A DNA stretch of 64,000 nucleotides from positions 13,302,181-13,366,180 of the forward strand of contig JACAXG010000012.1 of the NCBI GenBank assembly GCA_018881555.1. Reading direction: 5' to 3'. The notes under the pieces are model-generated. The model was not told the DNA's origin. It made no database searches and saw only the letters and a list, made by a program, of their open reading frames with translations. This stretch comes from Amblyornis subalaris (lineage: Eukaryota > Chordata > Aves > Passeriformes > Ptilonorhynchidae). The position numbers were made by a program, and so were the translations under genes. Shown piece by piece: positions 36,026 through 50,949 of this stretch. The first letter of the stretch is position 1; each line of letters begins with the position of its first letter.

Positions 36026-39000
36026 TAATAATGTTTTGGTGTCAGAAGGCTCCCTTTACCTAGGTCTTTCTTGGGGTGCTAAGCTAGTTAAGATAATACT
36101 TAAATTTTGAGGCATATGACCCTGAGCCATCAGCGTAGTCATTCAAGCAGTGCTTGACGAAAGTGTAGCACCAAGAGAAGTAGCATTAGTCTGAATTTCT
36201 GGCACTGTTTCTGTTTTGCTGCTATAATAAAGGTTTGGCCTCCTCTGGTCCTGCCATCCAGCAGGGTTGAGTACCCCAAAATCTTACAGCCTCCTCCTGA
36301 CAGCAGCAGGCTAGGTACTGAGCAACTCCTCCTAATGAATACATGTTTCCTTTCTATTTCAAACAAAACTCTCATCTTTAAATCTGAGCACTGCAAAATT
36401 AATCGAATCACCATCTTTTACATGGTCATACAGGTTTTCAACATTTTTGCAGGCTTTGTAAAACTGTCTTCCAAATTATGCTTACAGTTTTAAAACTAGT
36501 ATTGGATATATGGGTGTACGTAATACACAAACAAAAGGGATGGAACAGCTTTTCTGAAGGACTTTTTAGAAATTTTGATGTGCTATTATCATATTACTCT
36601 GAAAGAAATCTTGTATGTACTCAAATAGCTTTATGCAACTGGACCACATGAACAGAGGAAAGTCCAGTGTCATGCTTAAAGTTTGTTCGTATTCAGAGCT
36701 GACCTTGCAGTGAAATTCAAAATCAGAAAGATTTAGAGGGCTTAGAACAGCCCTCAGATAAATCACACAAGCCTCTCAAACTCTGTAATAAGAGTCGCTT
36801 GTTCAGGAAGCTGAAGTGTTTTTTAAAGCTGCATGCACATACATGAAAAATTCAGACCATATTAAATACCCTATTTCATATCCTGCTTTGCTAATCAGTT
36901 ATCTATCTTGGATGAAAATAACTGTTGATTTACTTGTTGAACTCTGCTTAAGACATTCCAGACCAAAGCTAATACCACAAGTAATACAAAATATGAAAGG
37001 CAAAATAAGCAGACTTTAAAAAAAAAGTTGCTCAAGACTTTGCATTTGCTTCTTGAAATTAGTCATGCAGAAAGTGGTCTGATTCTCGAACCATGTTTTT
37101 CCTACTCCTAGCCAAATCAACAATTTGCATTATTCCTGGTGTTCAGCATGTGAAGCAGAGCACACAGATGTATGCCTGTCAGCTTTTCCACTGCAACACA
37201 AATATTTTCCTTCCACAGAGCTAGGTCCTTGACTCAGTGTCTTAGTAAGCAGACGCTGAACATTATAACACAACACAGATGTAATTCAGATTTCGTTTAC
37301 ATTACTTTCATTCAATGAGTCAATCTGTACATTTAGATGAACTGAATTCCATGTCCATAAAACGTATTATGGAAAAGAATGAAAAATTACTGATGTTTTT
37401 AAGGGGTTACAGAGATGGCTTTCTCAGCATGTCTAACCTAACTGCACTTCATTTAAAGACCCTGATAATGCTGGTTATAGGTATTTCTAACAGCACTATG
37501 GCATATTGATTATAATGTTGGAGATTTAAGTATGTTACCCCACACAGCCTCTGCTATCATTGTGCAAACAACAAGGTTATTTCCTTTCTCTTGCCTCAAG
37601 ACCATGGAATATTCTGGGTGGGAAACTATTTTGGTCTTACTTCTTTTGCCAAAGACCTATAATACTGATGGATAAAATAAAAACAAGAGGACAATTAGTA
37701 GTGAAATAAGTATAAAAGCTAAATCAATCTATGTTTATTAGGTAAAATTCCCTATATCCAGCAGAAGACTGGGTTTACTAATGTTTTTATTACCCTTTGT
37801 TACTTCTACAGCATAACTATCATATAGTGGGTTTAAGGTATTTTTAGCCATGGCTTTGACTAAAACTGGAGCTTCAGCCCTATTAAAGTCAAAGTAAACA
37901 CCACCCCTACCCTCTGCTATTATTTGGGTTTGATTCAGTCTGCATTTAATCCAAGTCTCCTTGAACTAACAGACCTTAAGTAAAGTTGGAAAATCTGAAT
38001 TAATTCACGAGGATTTGTGCCTAACATGACATCAGTATGTAACATCAAATAATTCACTTTCAGTGGATTTTATAACATTCTGTGCTTCCACTTGCAAGTA
38101 TAAGGATCAATGTTCCTATAATGAAAGACATAAAAGGAATAGGGTTTGAAAATGACACTCCAAAATTGTTCTGAGAAGGTAGACTACAGAACCCAGCCTC
38201 AATATTAAAATGTGCACAACTGATAGCAATGTGAGGCACAGCTGTTCCAGAAGGCACAGAAAGACTCATTGCTTCCTTGAACATTAGCTAAACCTTCCTG
38301 AGCCTCAAGGCTCAAGGTACTGCATATCATCTGCAATACAGCAACCATCACAGATGGTTAAGACTATCTGAAAGTCTATATGAAAGACTCTTAACTTCCA
38401 GCATGGAATTTGGAGGTGAGGACCAGGCAGCCTCAGCTTTGCTGCAGCTCCCAGAAGCACACTGCAGTTGCTTCCTCTCCACCTCCTGCCTCTACTGAAG
38501 GTGGCAGGTCTGACTCTAAGCTGCCTGCAACGCATATTCCCATCCTCCAGCAGGGTTCCACAGTGTGCAGAGCTCCCTGTGAGAGAGGCATTGTTCCATG
38601 GGAAACTTCCCTATGATTTAAGATGAACTGCACTTTTCATTATATTTCATGCAATACAGATTCATGCAATTTCAGGAGGGGATGGAGGCCCAGAACAGTT
38701 CCAGGCTATATTGCACTGTCCCGAAGCACAAAAAAGGGATTTTGTCTGGGTGAGGACCAGGTGGTGCCAAGTTTTCTACGCTACAGCAGGTATCTTTCAG
38801 ACTCAGTAACTATATCATAGCTGCTATAATCAGGCCATAGGAGAATGCAACTTGAGGTCAAGTATTTCCACTAATTATCAAAGATACTTCATTTAAACCA
38901 AGGGGAATGATTTTCAATCTCCTTATACCGAAGACAATAGCTGCAAGCTAAAAAATTTGAGTTATTCTTCCAAACTGTTCTGAAGAGTAAAAACTTGCCC

Positions 39001-42000
39001 CAAGTTATCACCTTCAACAATGTACAAATGCAAGCAATGTATACAATGCAGCAGGTGTTCCTTCAGGTGTTCCAGGTGAGAGAAAGACAGGATTTAACCA
39101 AGTATTCATTACACCTGGAGGCTGAAGATGCTGTGGGTCATGTCAAGCATAGCATGTGCCACAAATGGGAAGGATCAGTATTATTCTTGGGAGGGACTTG
39201 GGTGGCTCATACTATCAGCAAGGATGTAAGATAATGGTAATATCACACAATATTTAGAAGAGACGGTAACTCAGACGTGGTGAAGCACCTGAGTTACAAA
39301 TCCATATTGTATCTTAACTATAGACAAGTGAATAAAATCCTGAACTTCCAACTGAAACCCAATTCATAAATGTATGTGAATGGATAAAATAACCAAACCC
39401 TCAACTAACATTCGCCAAGGTTCACAATAAAATAAGCCAATTAGTGAATTTATTACTACTAGTATAAAAAACTAAATCTACAAAGAGATCTTCTATCACT
39501 TTTCAATTAGAGGCACTCTATCTTACCTCTTTCCAATCCTATTTTTTTGCCTATTTTAACAGTGTTAATATTAAAATTTCTGGTAATCTAAACAGATGTA
39601 GCCACCCATAAGCTGCTAAAACTTACTGTATGAAGTAAAATTTTGTCTTTAATAAGCAAAAGAAAACGAAACTCTTAAAGACATAGGGTTTTTACATTAA
39701 ATTTCCATATATGAATAATGCTTGACACTGGGGCTCTCCAAGCTGCAGACAGTGTAATTCGTGCAATTTGGTCACATATAACTAGCGTAAATGTGCGAAA
39801 AACAAATCCTGCACAGCAAAACCCTGTGCTAATACCCCTCAGGAGCTCAAATAGACTATCAATCCCATTTCCACTTGTACCTTAATGTTAATTTAAATAC
39901 TCAAAAGATGAGAAGTTAAGAAAGAGGGTCCATAACTGGTAAGATTAGGCTAAATCAACCCTCAGTCTTTGCATAAAATGTGCTATCTTTGAAATCAATA
40001 GAAAAGAATATGTAAGAGTTACATTTTCACAAACTAAGATGTAACCTCAACACTCAAGGTTATTTCAGAGGAAAGATTTGATGTAACATCATTCTTCAGT
40101 CTTCCCTGGCAGATATTTTATAATGTAAGCCTATAATCCAACCTTATGGATTGGCTAGCAAATGTTAAGCATGCTGTTACCTTTTAGGATTTAACTTATA
40201 AGGCCTAGTAGAAAGAATTTCTTCCTCCTCCAGAACTGTTTATCCTTCCTCAGACAGCTTCTGCAAACATGAAAATGTGGTGGCAGAAGAAATTCCAAAC
40301 CTAGATTGTGTTTACTTCTCATGCTGCAACTAATCAGTCTATGGATTAGTCATAAACTGTAGGGGATACTCTGTCACTTCAGAAATCTGCGTGTTCAGGA
40401 ACGTCTTTGGAGTTTTTTTAATTATAAAAATTAAACATGCTTAAGATTTCTCAGTTTTCACTCACTGAACTAACGTGGGTTAAGTGGCAGCCATCCGCCT
40501 TTTTGTGTAAGGTAGACTTTACATTTCATTCATGAAAATAAATCTCCCTCCTGTTGTACTCTTGCAGAAAACGTACATTTGGCCAAAGAATCACAGCTAA
40601 ACACTATACCCAAGATAGCAAAAAACCAGGGAAGATTAAATTTCCAGCATACAATAAAACTGCTGTATCAGATCAGAACTCCAACTATTCTGATTTCCAT
40701 CTTCCATACTAGCTGGTGTCGCTTCTAAGAAAAGCATAAAGCATTCTTTCAGAGCAGATACAGAATAACAAACCATCAAATTAATCTCTCCTCTTGATTT
40801 GACATTGCCAAAGCTTTGTTTATATATAACTGTATACAATTCCTTCCAAATCTTGTTTGTTGTTGTGCTGTATTGTAAATGTTTTGATAGCTGTAATTTA
40901 CTTCCAAATGAAAGGATGAAAAAGAAATAAAAATTAATTAGTTGCAGAGTATAACTGTGTATATCTACCTTTGTATGTAACAGTACAGTACACACTGATT
41001 GAACTAATGTTCTTTTTGGAGTACTATCCAAAGGAATCTATAAAAGCTATCAGAATTACACACCTGCATCTTTCAAGATGATTCCTTACCTAAAAGTTGT
41101 ACTATTAATTTTGTCAGAGAAACATTTGGGCCAATGACTCACACAGCAGGCAGATAATTTGATACCTTAGAGATGGGAAAGGGTGTAATATTCATGAAAG
41201 AATAGCCTCTCCCAGAACTGGAGACCTCAAAGGGAAACTACCCTGATCTCCTGATACTCATCTTGGGTCTGATCCAAATCAGCCCCAAAGATACCCCACC
41301 ACTTAAAATTGTTAATAGCTGCAAAAACTTTTGGACAGACTCGTTAAACAGACACTGTACACTGAGAAACTGACATTCTTGCAGATTGTATTTCAAACCA
41401 TTACTATTTTAAGATAAAAACAATAATTAATTTTCCAACGGATTTTCCTTCATTCAGAAAGAAACCTGAATAATCTGAAGTAGTTAGAGTTTAGGTATAA
41501 AGTGAAGAGAGTGACTCACTGCAATGGCATAATGGTTAGCAACTGTCATTTTGGAGCTCAGAAGATCCTAGTGATAGGGATCTGAGTCCTGCTTAGTTTT
41601 TCTTTCAACATAAACAGATGGGATAAAATACAACGTGTTTGGATTTACTCTTGTGAAATAGTTTCTCTCTTTAGAAATCTTTTTCCATACAATGTCATAT
41701 TTCTTTCTGTTCACATGTTGTGGCCTTTCTTTTCTTTGATTGGTTCATTTAAATTTTTTTGTTTTATTATTTTCTTTTCCATCAAATTCAACTTTTTTCC
41801 TCATTAATACTAAAATGCATTGAGCATCATCCCTTGATGTTCTAACCTGGGCTCTACTTATTTGAACACTTCTTTTTTTGTCATGCTATTTAGGTTAAAC
41901 TGAAGTTTGAAGGAAAGAGTTTGGAGAAAGGAGGACTACAGAAAAGAGCCCACAAGAAAGAAAGAGTCACAATGGGAGGTCATCCAGTCTACACTTTAAG

Positions 42001-44573
42001 CATGGTACCCACATAAACCAAGACTATGCAACAGCAGAGACTGGAGAGGAGAAGGTTCCATTCCTCTTTCTTCCTTAGTGGTTCTTAGGGATAGTACCTC
42101 CAAGATGTCTCTTCCCTTATTTCCTGATGTTTAACATTTATATCCTCTTCTGAATCTCTCAAAATACTCTCTCCATAGAAAACTATTGCACACTCCTCGT
42201 TCAAAATTTATGCCAAAGCTTTCAGCTGCATGTTGGTTTTGCCCTTTTTTCCCCTGTATTTCAGAGTGAAACATCTCCTTTCCAGAAGTGTGAACAGCCC
42301 TCAGGAAATTTGCCAGAAAAGTTCTAAGTGAAGTGGGTTTGGATCCACTAGTAAAAAAGAAAAAGCACTCATAATAGTTTGGTGATTGCTTCCTTTTTTC
42401 TTTAGTGAATTCGTACTGCTTAGAATCCAAAGAATACCTATTTATCTTCATAATTTGCTGTAAGCTATGATTGCTGCCACAGTATGCACAGCATGTAGAG
42501 CATGTTCTTAAATCATCTAGAGATTGCGAAAACTTTCATCTCTTAAAGGAAAGCAGTCGAATTCTGAACAGTGCTTCTGCTTTACCATTTTATATAGAAT
42601 TTTTTTTTCTCAGTAATTCTAGGATATTATTTTAATGTTTAAACAAAAAAAATTTTGGGTTTTTTTTTATTATTCTTTTTATTAAGCATTCTTAAGTCTC
42701 CAAATTTACCTAACAAAAAAAAGGAGACCCTGATGGAGTTTTTGAAAGCAAATTTTATCCAATAGTTACATAAAATGACTGAAAGTTGAACTGAAACATA
42801 TACATGGAATCAATTGCCCACACTGGTCAATGAGTTAATTCCATTGATCTCAAGGGAGTACCACATGCTCTAAAAATTGGCATTTTAGGAAAAAGGAATT
42901 TAGTCTACAAGAAGATTATTTAGATTTCAGAATAAAAGGAATGGATACAAGTGATAATTTCTCCTTCTAAAAAGGCAGAAGTTCTTTACACGTGAATGTT
43001 TCTTGGTGAGAAAGTTTAAACATATTTCTATTAATAAATTACGGCCTCTCTGAAGCACTAGATTAGATGTAAAAGAAAGAAAAACTGAGTTCCTAGGGAT
43101 AAATAAATGTTTGTATTGCAGAACAGTTGCATGTCAGGTACAGTAGTATTTCCTTATGAGGTTGAGATATTGCTAAATTGATGCTTCATTTTGTGACATT
43201 TTTATCCCCTCCAATGTCCCCTCCTCCTTGACTTTGTCTTTTAGAAACTGTAGGTACATTTCCCATTTTAAGACCATCTTATGTCATCCAAACCTGATAG
43301 GATTTAAACATAACTATTTTATATACCTACACCCTCAAAATAATGCCAAATATTTCTAACTTTACACTTGTAAAATAATACCATTGCTCATAGCATTAAT
43401 GTTTTACAGATGAACCTTTCATGTGAAGTAGATTTTTAAGATTAATATGAATTAATAGGAAAAATTATGCTCCCTAAAACCATTTGTGGAACAGCCCCTA
43501 GTCCAAAATAATAATTAGAATGCATGACTGTATTAAACAAGAATTCCCATTTAGCCTTGTTTTGCCCCCCCTATTTTGGGAATTAACTATTTTTATTGCA
43601 GTTTAAAAATATACAGGGCTTGTTTACTATAATAGAGAGAAATAGAGCAACCCAGAATAAAACAGTAATAATAATAAAGACTAGATGGCTTGTGTTTAAA
43701 AAAAGTGTATCTCTGGCATGCCACCATCTGCACAGTTGGTTTTTCTTTTCCGAATTCCAGCTGGCTATGCTGGAGAAGCATATCAACGTACCATCTTAGA
43801 GATGATTACTCAGCCATGGAAATCACACCAGGTAGGACAAAAATAAACAACCATCCATTAGATCTTATCACTCTGGATATCCACTTATGTATATCATATT
43901 ATTTACTTATATAGCAACTTATACTTTCTTCTTGTACTTGTAGACATTTATATGATTCACGCTGCCCAGTAGACAGCTGGAATTTAATTTTTCTTTTCCT
44001 TCACTTAATTTCTAAGCATCACTGGCTGCATTCTCATAGGCTTTTGTGATTAAAGAGAGCAGGATCACTCTCCAGTTTTGCCGAAGTACTTGGATTTCTT
44101 TCTTTGCACACTTGTGGCTGTTTTGGCCCACTCTTTCCATTCCAGGCTGTTATAGACCACTTAGACTCTACACTGTTACATTGTAGTTTCCTGATGAAAA
44201 ATTTAATGCTCTGTGATTGTTACTATAATTTTCTTTTAATTGCAATAAAATGCAATTTTATTTTTTTTCATAGCAACTTGCAACTATGAGAAGATCTCTG
44301 TATATCCAAATGTTTCCAGAGAGAAAGACATGAGTAGGTGCGGGGAGGAAGCCCTGAATTCCAAAGACAAGTACCACAACAACAAAAGGGAAACATCAGT
44401 TTTAAACCTCTCATTTTCCCTTGGTTCATGCCTGCACAGCACTTATGCATAATGCTAAGAGGAACCATGCTGCTGCGGTGCTCCACCCTTAGTTATCAAA
44501 AAGGCAGTTTGCCACAGAGCAATATTTCTTAGATGTCACTTTACGTTTCTCCTCCTCACAGAGCCTTAAGCTT

Positions 44574-44936
44574 TGTAACAGGTTGGCTTGATTTGAAATC
44601 CCCTCTAACTATATTGTGATTAGTCAGTTTGAATTTGTTCCTCCTCTGAGATGTTTCATTGGTTTTCTCTCCTGTATCTGTATACTCTGATTGGTTACAC
44701 TTTGTTACCCTACCCCTTAAAGCAGCAGAGACAGAGTGGGTAGGGGCTCTCTGCTAACCTCCCTTCAAGACATGCACCCTGCCCTCCAGGGCAGTGAATA
44801 AACTTGGAATATGGTTACAGAAAGTCCGTCTCTCTCATTCCTTTTGCCTTCACTGCTGCCTCTGTGAAACTGCCTGCGGTGAAAAGCTGTCAGCTTCTGT
44901 GGACTGAGAAAAACCCAGCGGGTCGCTCCGGCCCCA
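44574..44936 (+). mobile_element. Solo LTR of an endogenous retrovirus
   Basis: The sequence starts TGTAACAGG and carries CCAAT-type boxes (ATTGG at 44659-44663 and 44690-44694). It then has a TATA-like CCTTAAAGC (44715-44723) and a GAATAAA polyadenylation signal near 44796. A U5-like, GC-richer end reads GGGTCGCTCCGGCCCCA (44920-44936). No primer-binding site or polypurine tract lies beside it, so it looks like a solo LTR. The right end is unsure: CA at 44936 fits the GC-rich end, while CA at 44892 is followed by GCTT, which matches the four bases before 44574. Family not named. Confidence 0.65.
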
Positions 44937-47900
44937 GCTGGATACAAGCAAGGGCGGGAAAAGCGACACCATGCTAATGCATATGTAAGACCTTTGGAAA
45001 AATGCAACATTCCTAATGGTCCATTACCTGAAAGGAGCTCACCACAAAACTACTTCACCTGCTTTTGGCTTAGGGAGAAATGGCCAGAGCATGGCTTAGT
45101 CAAGATAGTTCTGAAAAGATGACTAATCATCACCAACACCAATCTTTATTCTTAGCTGGATTAAATGAGTTGCTACCTGCTTCAAGCCCCTCCTAGGTTC
45201 AAGAAGAACTCTTCTAAGATGTTTTCACTTAAAGTCTGGGACTTTCCACGGATATCACAGACCCATCATATTTGCATTATTTTTCCTTTCTTGTGTGCCA
45301 AATAAATGGAATTTTGGAATCATTTTTGGACTCACCTTCCCCAGCTGTCATTTATTAATCTCTTTCAGAAGACCTGTGTATATTTGCTTTGAAATCATTA
45401 TTTTCTCCTAAGGTCCCAGTAGACTTTCCCTCAGGTCAATGTATCATAATTTTCATTTTTGTTGAAGCTATACCATTTTGATCATACTTTAGAAAATTCA
45501 TGTTGCTGTAACTTCTTTGACCATTTATTAATTAAATTAAATAGTGGTAAATTTTGAAAACCTAACCCATTCCTCCACTTTTATATCCTATGATTTGATG
45601 AACTTGCATAAGACATTTCTACAGATTCTAGCATTATTTACAAATTTTCACATTTACTCTACAGATTGTCATTCTAGTATTATTTACCGATTTTTACAAC
45701 TGCTTTCCCTTCTCTGTGTCTCCCCTCAGCACTGTCTGTATTTTACACTTGCAAAAAGGTTGTGAGGCCCGCCAAAGTCTAAAAGAGAAGGCAGTGACAT
45801 TAGTTCGTTTTGAAGTCCTTCAGGAAAGTTAAAAATTTCAGTTTATTTTAATCAAAACTGACGAATTCTGATACAGGATCAAAGAGCTACACTGAGTGAC
45901 ACAGACACAGAGAGAAGACAAATCTGCAGGCACCTGTACCCATCTGACTTGCTGTCCTGATCACAGTTGCATGGTCCTGCTGCCTCTCAACTCTCCAGAT
46001 CCTTGCTGACAAAGCGTGAGTCTTCTTGACTTAGTTCAATATGCAACTAGCTTGTGAGAAATCTCAGAGGAGGGATTTCTTGGAAATTGTGATGAGAGTA
46101 GAAGCACAGCAGCCAGGAGTCAGACTGACCTAGCTTTAAAAAACTCACATTTTACATGTGAAGAAGCTGTGTGAGGTCAGCTCTGTGCCGACTGTCAGCA
46201 GGAAGTAAACTACCATCAATCCACAATGTGAACAGATCTCGTGGGTGCTCCATGTCTAGCCCTATATAAAATCAAAATTACTCTGATTAAGTCACTCATG
46301 GGTTTTAATTTTTATTTCTTAACCTAATATGTTCTGTATCCCATAAATATTGCTCCTACCATTTAAAATGTGTTGTAACAGAACTCTGCAGAAAGAATTT
46401 TAAGCAAGAGAAGATTTTGCTGCTTATGGTATTTTGCAATCTACACTAACTCTAACGACATTGTGTTGTTTCTTAGCAGCCTTTGAGTTATGTAAAGAAT
46501 GCATTTCTGCATCTTATACTTCCTTGTTGGAAGATATTACAAGCAGTCAGTGGATGCCAAAGGCACTCTCTCTTGACCAGGGAACTAATTATTGTTGATG
46601 GACTGCTGTAAGAGGACAAATTCAGGGCTGGATTATTCTCAGCAGTACTTGAACCAGCATTTTTTTCTTTCATTCTTTAAATATCTCAAAAGACAATCCT
46701 TCCATCACTTTCTGATGATTATTCCACCATAACAAAAAGAACCCAGAACAGTGCTTTAAAAGGCTACAAAAATCAGAAGTTTTTTATTTCATCCTGAGAT
46801 CAAATCACTAATTATGGATGCTCACAACACTTCCATAGCACTCATTTTATCCTTTGAGCAACCAGGAAAGAACTTACATGTTTCGGGAGTTGGCTGACCT
46901 TGTGAAGTTTAAAAGTTGAGCCCATTTCTCCTCTTGTCTTCCTTTTGACAAACTGCACTCAAGAAGCATAGTAATGCTGTGATAATTCCAAGGAAGCAAT
47001 CAAGAAAGCATAGTAGAATTTTTCAGAAGAAGCACAAAGCAAACTAATCTGGAAATGAAGCTAATTTAAACTAAAGAACCTTTTCTTGCATGCAGCTGTG
47101 TTACTGTAGAGGGTCACTGTTGTTATAAAAAAACCTGTGTGCATAAATACCAGCATTGTCAAGCATCTCCAATCTACAAACATCCACACCATAAACATGC
47201 AAAATGAACTTGATGATCAGATATGTATATTTCATTTTCTTGACAGTCTTTCAAATTCTTTTTCCTCGAGATCTTCTCCCAGAACAAGCAAGCTTTTTCA
47301 GAACAAAAGCCTCTTTTGAATTCAAGATTTTCTCCTTTATCAAGTTAAAACAAAACAACAGAAACTCCCCATGTCCTCAGCTAAAGTCAGGTTTAAAGGC
47401 CAATTCAAAACACATTTCTTTCTGTGGTGTTCCTCACACAGATACTTCAGTTTCTATGTCTGGAGCAATTTTTCTCCAGATCATTTTTTTCTCTATTTCA
47501 GACCATGTATATGTGGAATTTGCTTTGCATTTTAAAAAAAGGCCTCACTAAACGCAAAGCAAAATCTATCAGAGCTGTTCCAGCAATGCACACCATTACT
47601 GTGCTGTCCTCTGCAAAATCGAAACCAGCCCTGCTGACCACTAGAGAACATTTGCAGGCTGATCTCTGCTATGGGGAAGTGACTGCACTCCTCCCATCCT
47701 GCCAGGACAAAATGCAAGAGTGAGCAAGGGCCTCGCTGCAAACCCTCACGTGGTGTCACCCAGGTCACAGCTCTGNCTGTTTCCTCGCAAAGCTGAAGAG
47801 GGAGCAGCTCCCACTGGGGGTGGTGAGGAGAAAGCGGGTGGCCAAAGGTTAGTGCCTGGAACTCACCACAATGTGACGAAAATTCACAGAAGTTTTATGT

Positions 47901-48189
47901 GGTTTCCTTGGGGAAGGTTAGGCAGCTGTGCTCACATCCACACCTTCCCTTAGTTAGTAGGGCTTATTTTTATTTTTTTTTTTTCTGATGAGCTATAACA
48001 GTGACTTACAATATCAGTTTTCAGCTTGCAGTCAAAATAGGATAATTCAAAGAGCAGCCGCCAGCAGTTTTGCTTCATACTGGCCCACACCTAATCACTT
48101 TTTAATACCAATCTGAAAGAAATTTTTCAGCCAAGAACTTCAGGCACAAACCTGTTGGCTTAAGCTACTTCAAAGGTGATTTACACTTG

Positions 48190-48440
48190 TTTTTACACAA
48201 TGGCTTCTGCAAAAAAGTTGTGCTTCCTAACATGATTGTTCTTTGAAAATGTATTCCAGCCTGCATCACCTTTGCACTGAATTTCAATGGATTGATTAAT
48301 AGGTGGAGAGTGATGCCTGGCCACAGCAGCAGCCAATGGCTGTGCAGAGCTGCAAGTTAAACTTGAAGGGTCTTGTTTGACAGTTTCAATCATTAGCCAA
48401 CACTCTCAGGAGCTCTAATCTACATAAATGAGAATTGTAC
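48190..48440. other. Possible conserved noncoding element with twin palindromes
   Basis: The stretch lacks low-complexity tracts and has no open frame of note. It contains GATTGATTAATAGG (TAAT-core, near 48290), CAGCCAATGGCTG (48330-48342) and CAAGTTAAACTTG (48353-48365). The last two are both perfect 6-1-6 palindromes. This makes a regulatory site plausible, but conservation cannot be judged here. Confidence 0.25.
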
Positions 48441-50880
48441 ATGTAGCACTGCACAGTCTCTTGTTTCCTTACTTCAGTATCCTTATTTCAAGGATATTTT
48501 CCTGACAATGTAGTAGTGAAAAGCATAATGCATTTATAATGCTGATGCAGGAGTACAGGTACTTCCCTGAACATAGGCTCACACACCTGCACACACTGCA
48601 GACGATACTGGTAACGTCATCTTTATCACATTTGCACCAAGTGTGTCACCACACAGCTCCAATTTTGGAAGTTTGTAAAGTTCTAGCTCTTTATGTTGAA
48701 GTCATCCAAGACTAAACTCTCTCTCTAACACTAATATGGGAGCATAATAAAGAACAATCTTAGACCAAACACTTCTGTCACTTCTGAAAGTGAAGCAAAG
48801 GAGAGGAATAATACTTAGTTTGAAAACCTTTCATGTCTCCAGACTAGGGAACAAAGTGTGGAAATTTGACAGGACATGGTCTAACATATTTCACTTTTCT
48901 TGTGAAAATCCACAAAAGCCTGCTGAAAACAGAAACATTTCAAACACCAAGGTTGCACGCTTATTAGGATTTGCCTCATCGTTATTACTCCAGAGACTCC
49001 ATCTGTCCTGGAATCTGGCCAATAGGAATCTTTATTTAATAGGGATCCTCTGCAACTGGAGCTGTGGGTTGCACTGGTCTCTGCAAAGTCATGGCACTGA
49101 AAAGAAGTTATCTCACTCCTGTATGTTCATTATTCATATTAGTAACTGAACTGCTATTCCAAATAATTTTTGTTATAATGCTTATTAAGCTGTTACCAAC
49201 ACCTTTGCAAGCAATGTGGTGCTCAGCATGGCCTGATTGATCTTAATCTGTGCAGAAGCGTGATAAAGAGGGCTCCCACGTGCATGAAAGTCCCTGTTGC
49301 ACAAAGAAAACATGAACTACTTAAAATATAAGCATGGCCCTCGATGTTTCTGTGCTCTCTTCTTCAGGCAAATATGGGAAGATTTACAGAGACCATCTGG
49401 ACCCAGTTTTGTTCTTATCAAGCAGCAGAGGTTTGTGGGCTTTTTTCTTCCTTCCAGTTCTCTTTAAGTGACTCATCCACTAATGTTGTTCAGCCACAGT
49501 TTTTCGTCTTTGCCAGAATATGTTTCCATTGAGCAGTACATGAACGAGGGGGGAGAGTGGGAGGGAAGAAGAGCTTAATTGCATCTCCAGCTTTGTATGT
49601 TTTCTGCAACAAACCTCACTGTTTTAATAAGGGTTATTTCAAAATGCCTTCATTTAGTTCTAAACAAGATCTTCCCAGGATTCAAAAGCCATGGAGATCA
49701 TTCAGGAAATAGAGAAATGGGTCAAGACAGAAGTGGGTCAAGCAAAGTTACTCATGTAAAAGGGACTCCACCTTACTGAGAAATTTTCTTGGGGGGGCAG
49801 AGGGAGAATTCATTAGGAAAAAGGAGTGGATACATTTTGTAATTCCATTGCTTTGATGAGGTCACACTTGATTACAGTCACAGGAAGAAAGGTTTTGGAT
49901 GAAAATGCACAGGGAGGGAAAAGGAATTAAAAATTAACTAAAAAGTAGCCAAGTAAAATTTAGAAGACATTTACTCAGTAGAAAATGCTAAATACCTAAT
50001 TAATGGAAAAGATTTCCTATCCTTGCACATAAGAGTCGTCAAAATGGCTCGCCATCTATGGATCTTTACATTCCAGTCACTCCTAAAAGCTGAAGCATCT
50101 CTCTAGTTAATAAAATATCTTCTGCAACAATCACAATAAACAGGTAGAAGATGCAAAAAAAAAATATTAAGGCAATTTATACTGTATCACATACATCACC
50201 TACATAAAAGGCTACAAAGTTACTCTAACATGCTAGGTTTTCATAACAAATGTTTAATAAAAATGATAAATAATAGTTATTGCTGTCAACTACCATTATG
50301 CAGAACACTGCAAGGAAAGAACAGTTTGAAGCACTTAAGAATTTGCTTAGTGAGAGATAAATCACTTATTCCTACAATATATCAGAAAATAGGTACAGCC
50401 TTTGGTTTGTCCTGGAAATGGGGTCATTCACATGGAGAGACAGGATGTACCATCCTCAACAGAGTGGTATACAAGGTATATCCCTGCAGCTACTTTCCCA
50501 TTATACAGTGAGAGTCACAGGTGGGTATGGATGCAATGTTTGACTATTTCGATAAAGCAGCTACTGAGGGAGCATTGTGACTATTTTAATACAGCTGAAC
50601 TGTTGACCCAAAACCTGTCTTATTTGCATTTAAAAAAATAATTAATAAAAAGCCCATTGGATATAACACAAGATTTTTCTTGTCAAGTTTGACAGCAAAC
50701 ATATAAGTCAATAGTACTTGGTCAAGATATTCCAAACTACCTAATCATTTCAGTTGCCAAAGCTGACATGAATAAAAGATTTATGATTTATTATTTACAG
50801 GAGATGCCGCTTACCAACCTCCTGAAGATCCAATTGCATAAGACATGAATTTAATTTTCCTTTTTCCCTGTATTTTCACA

Positions 50881-50949
50881 CACAAACACAACATACCACA
50901 CACCGCAAAAAAACCAAAGCAAACCAAATTTAAAAAAAAAAAAAAAAAA
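50881..50949. repeat. A/C-rich tract ending in an A18 run
   Basis: CACA- and AAACC-like units followed by eighteen A at 50932-50949. No retroposed gene was seen upstream of the A-run. Confidence 0.8.

Larger units (their letters stand above)
29718..44573. other. Intergenic, simple repeats only
   Basis: About 15 kb without a supported gene. It holds GAAA-rich, TA-rich, AAACC-rich and TTTG-rich tracts and two short tandem duplications, listed separately. A single N is at 31890. The 131-codon minus-strand frame at 40636-41031 has no recognisable domain. Confidence 0.55.

Noticed and set aside
40636..41031. 131-codon minus-strand frame
   Set aside because: Composition follows the AT-rich background, with no domain and no splice context.
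44937..45010. Internal retroviral sequence right of the LTR
   Set aside because: No primer-binding site or gag-like frame follows, so the element is read as a solo LTR.
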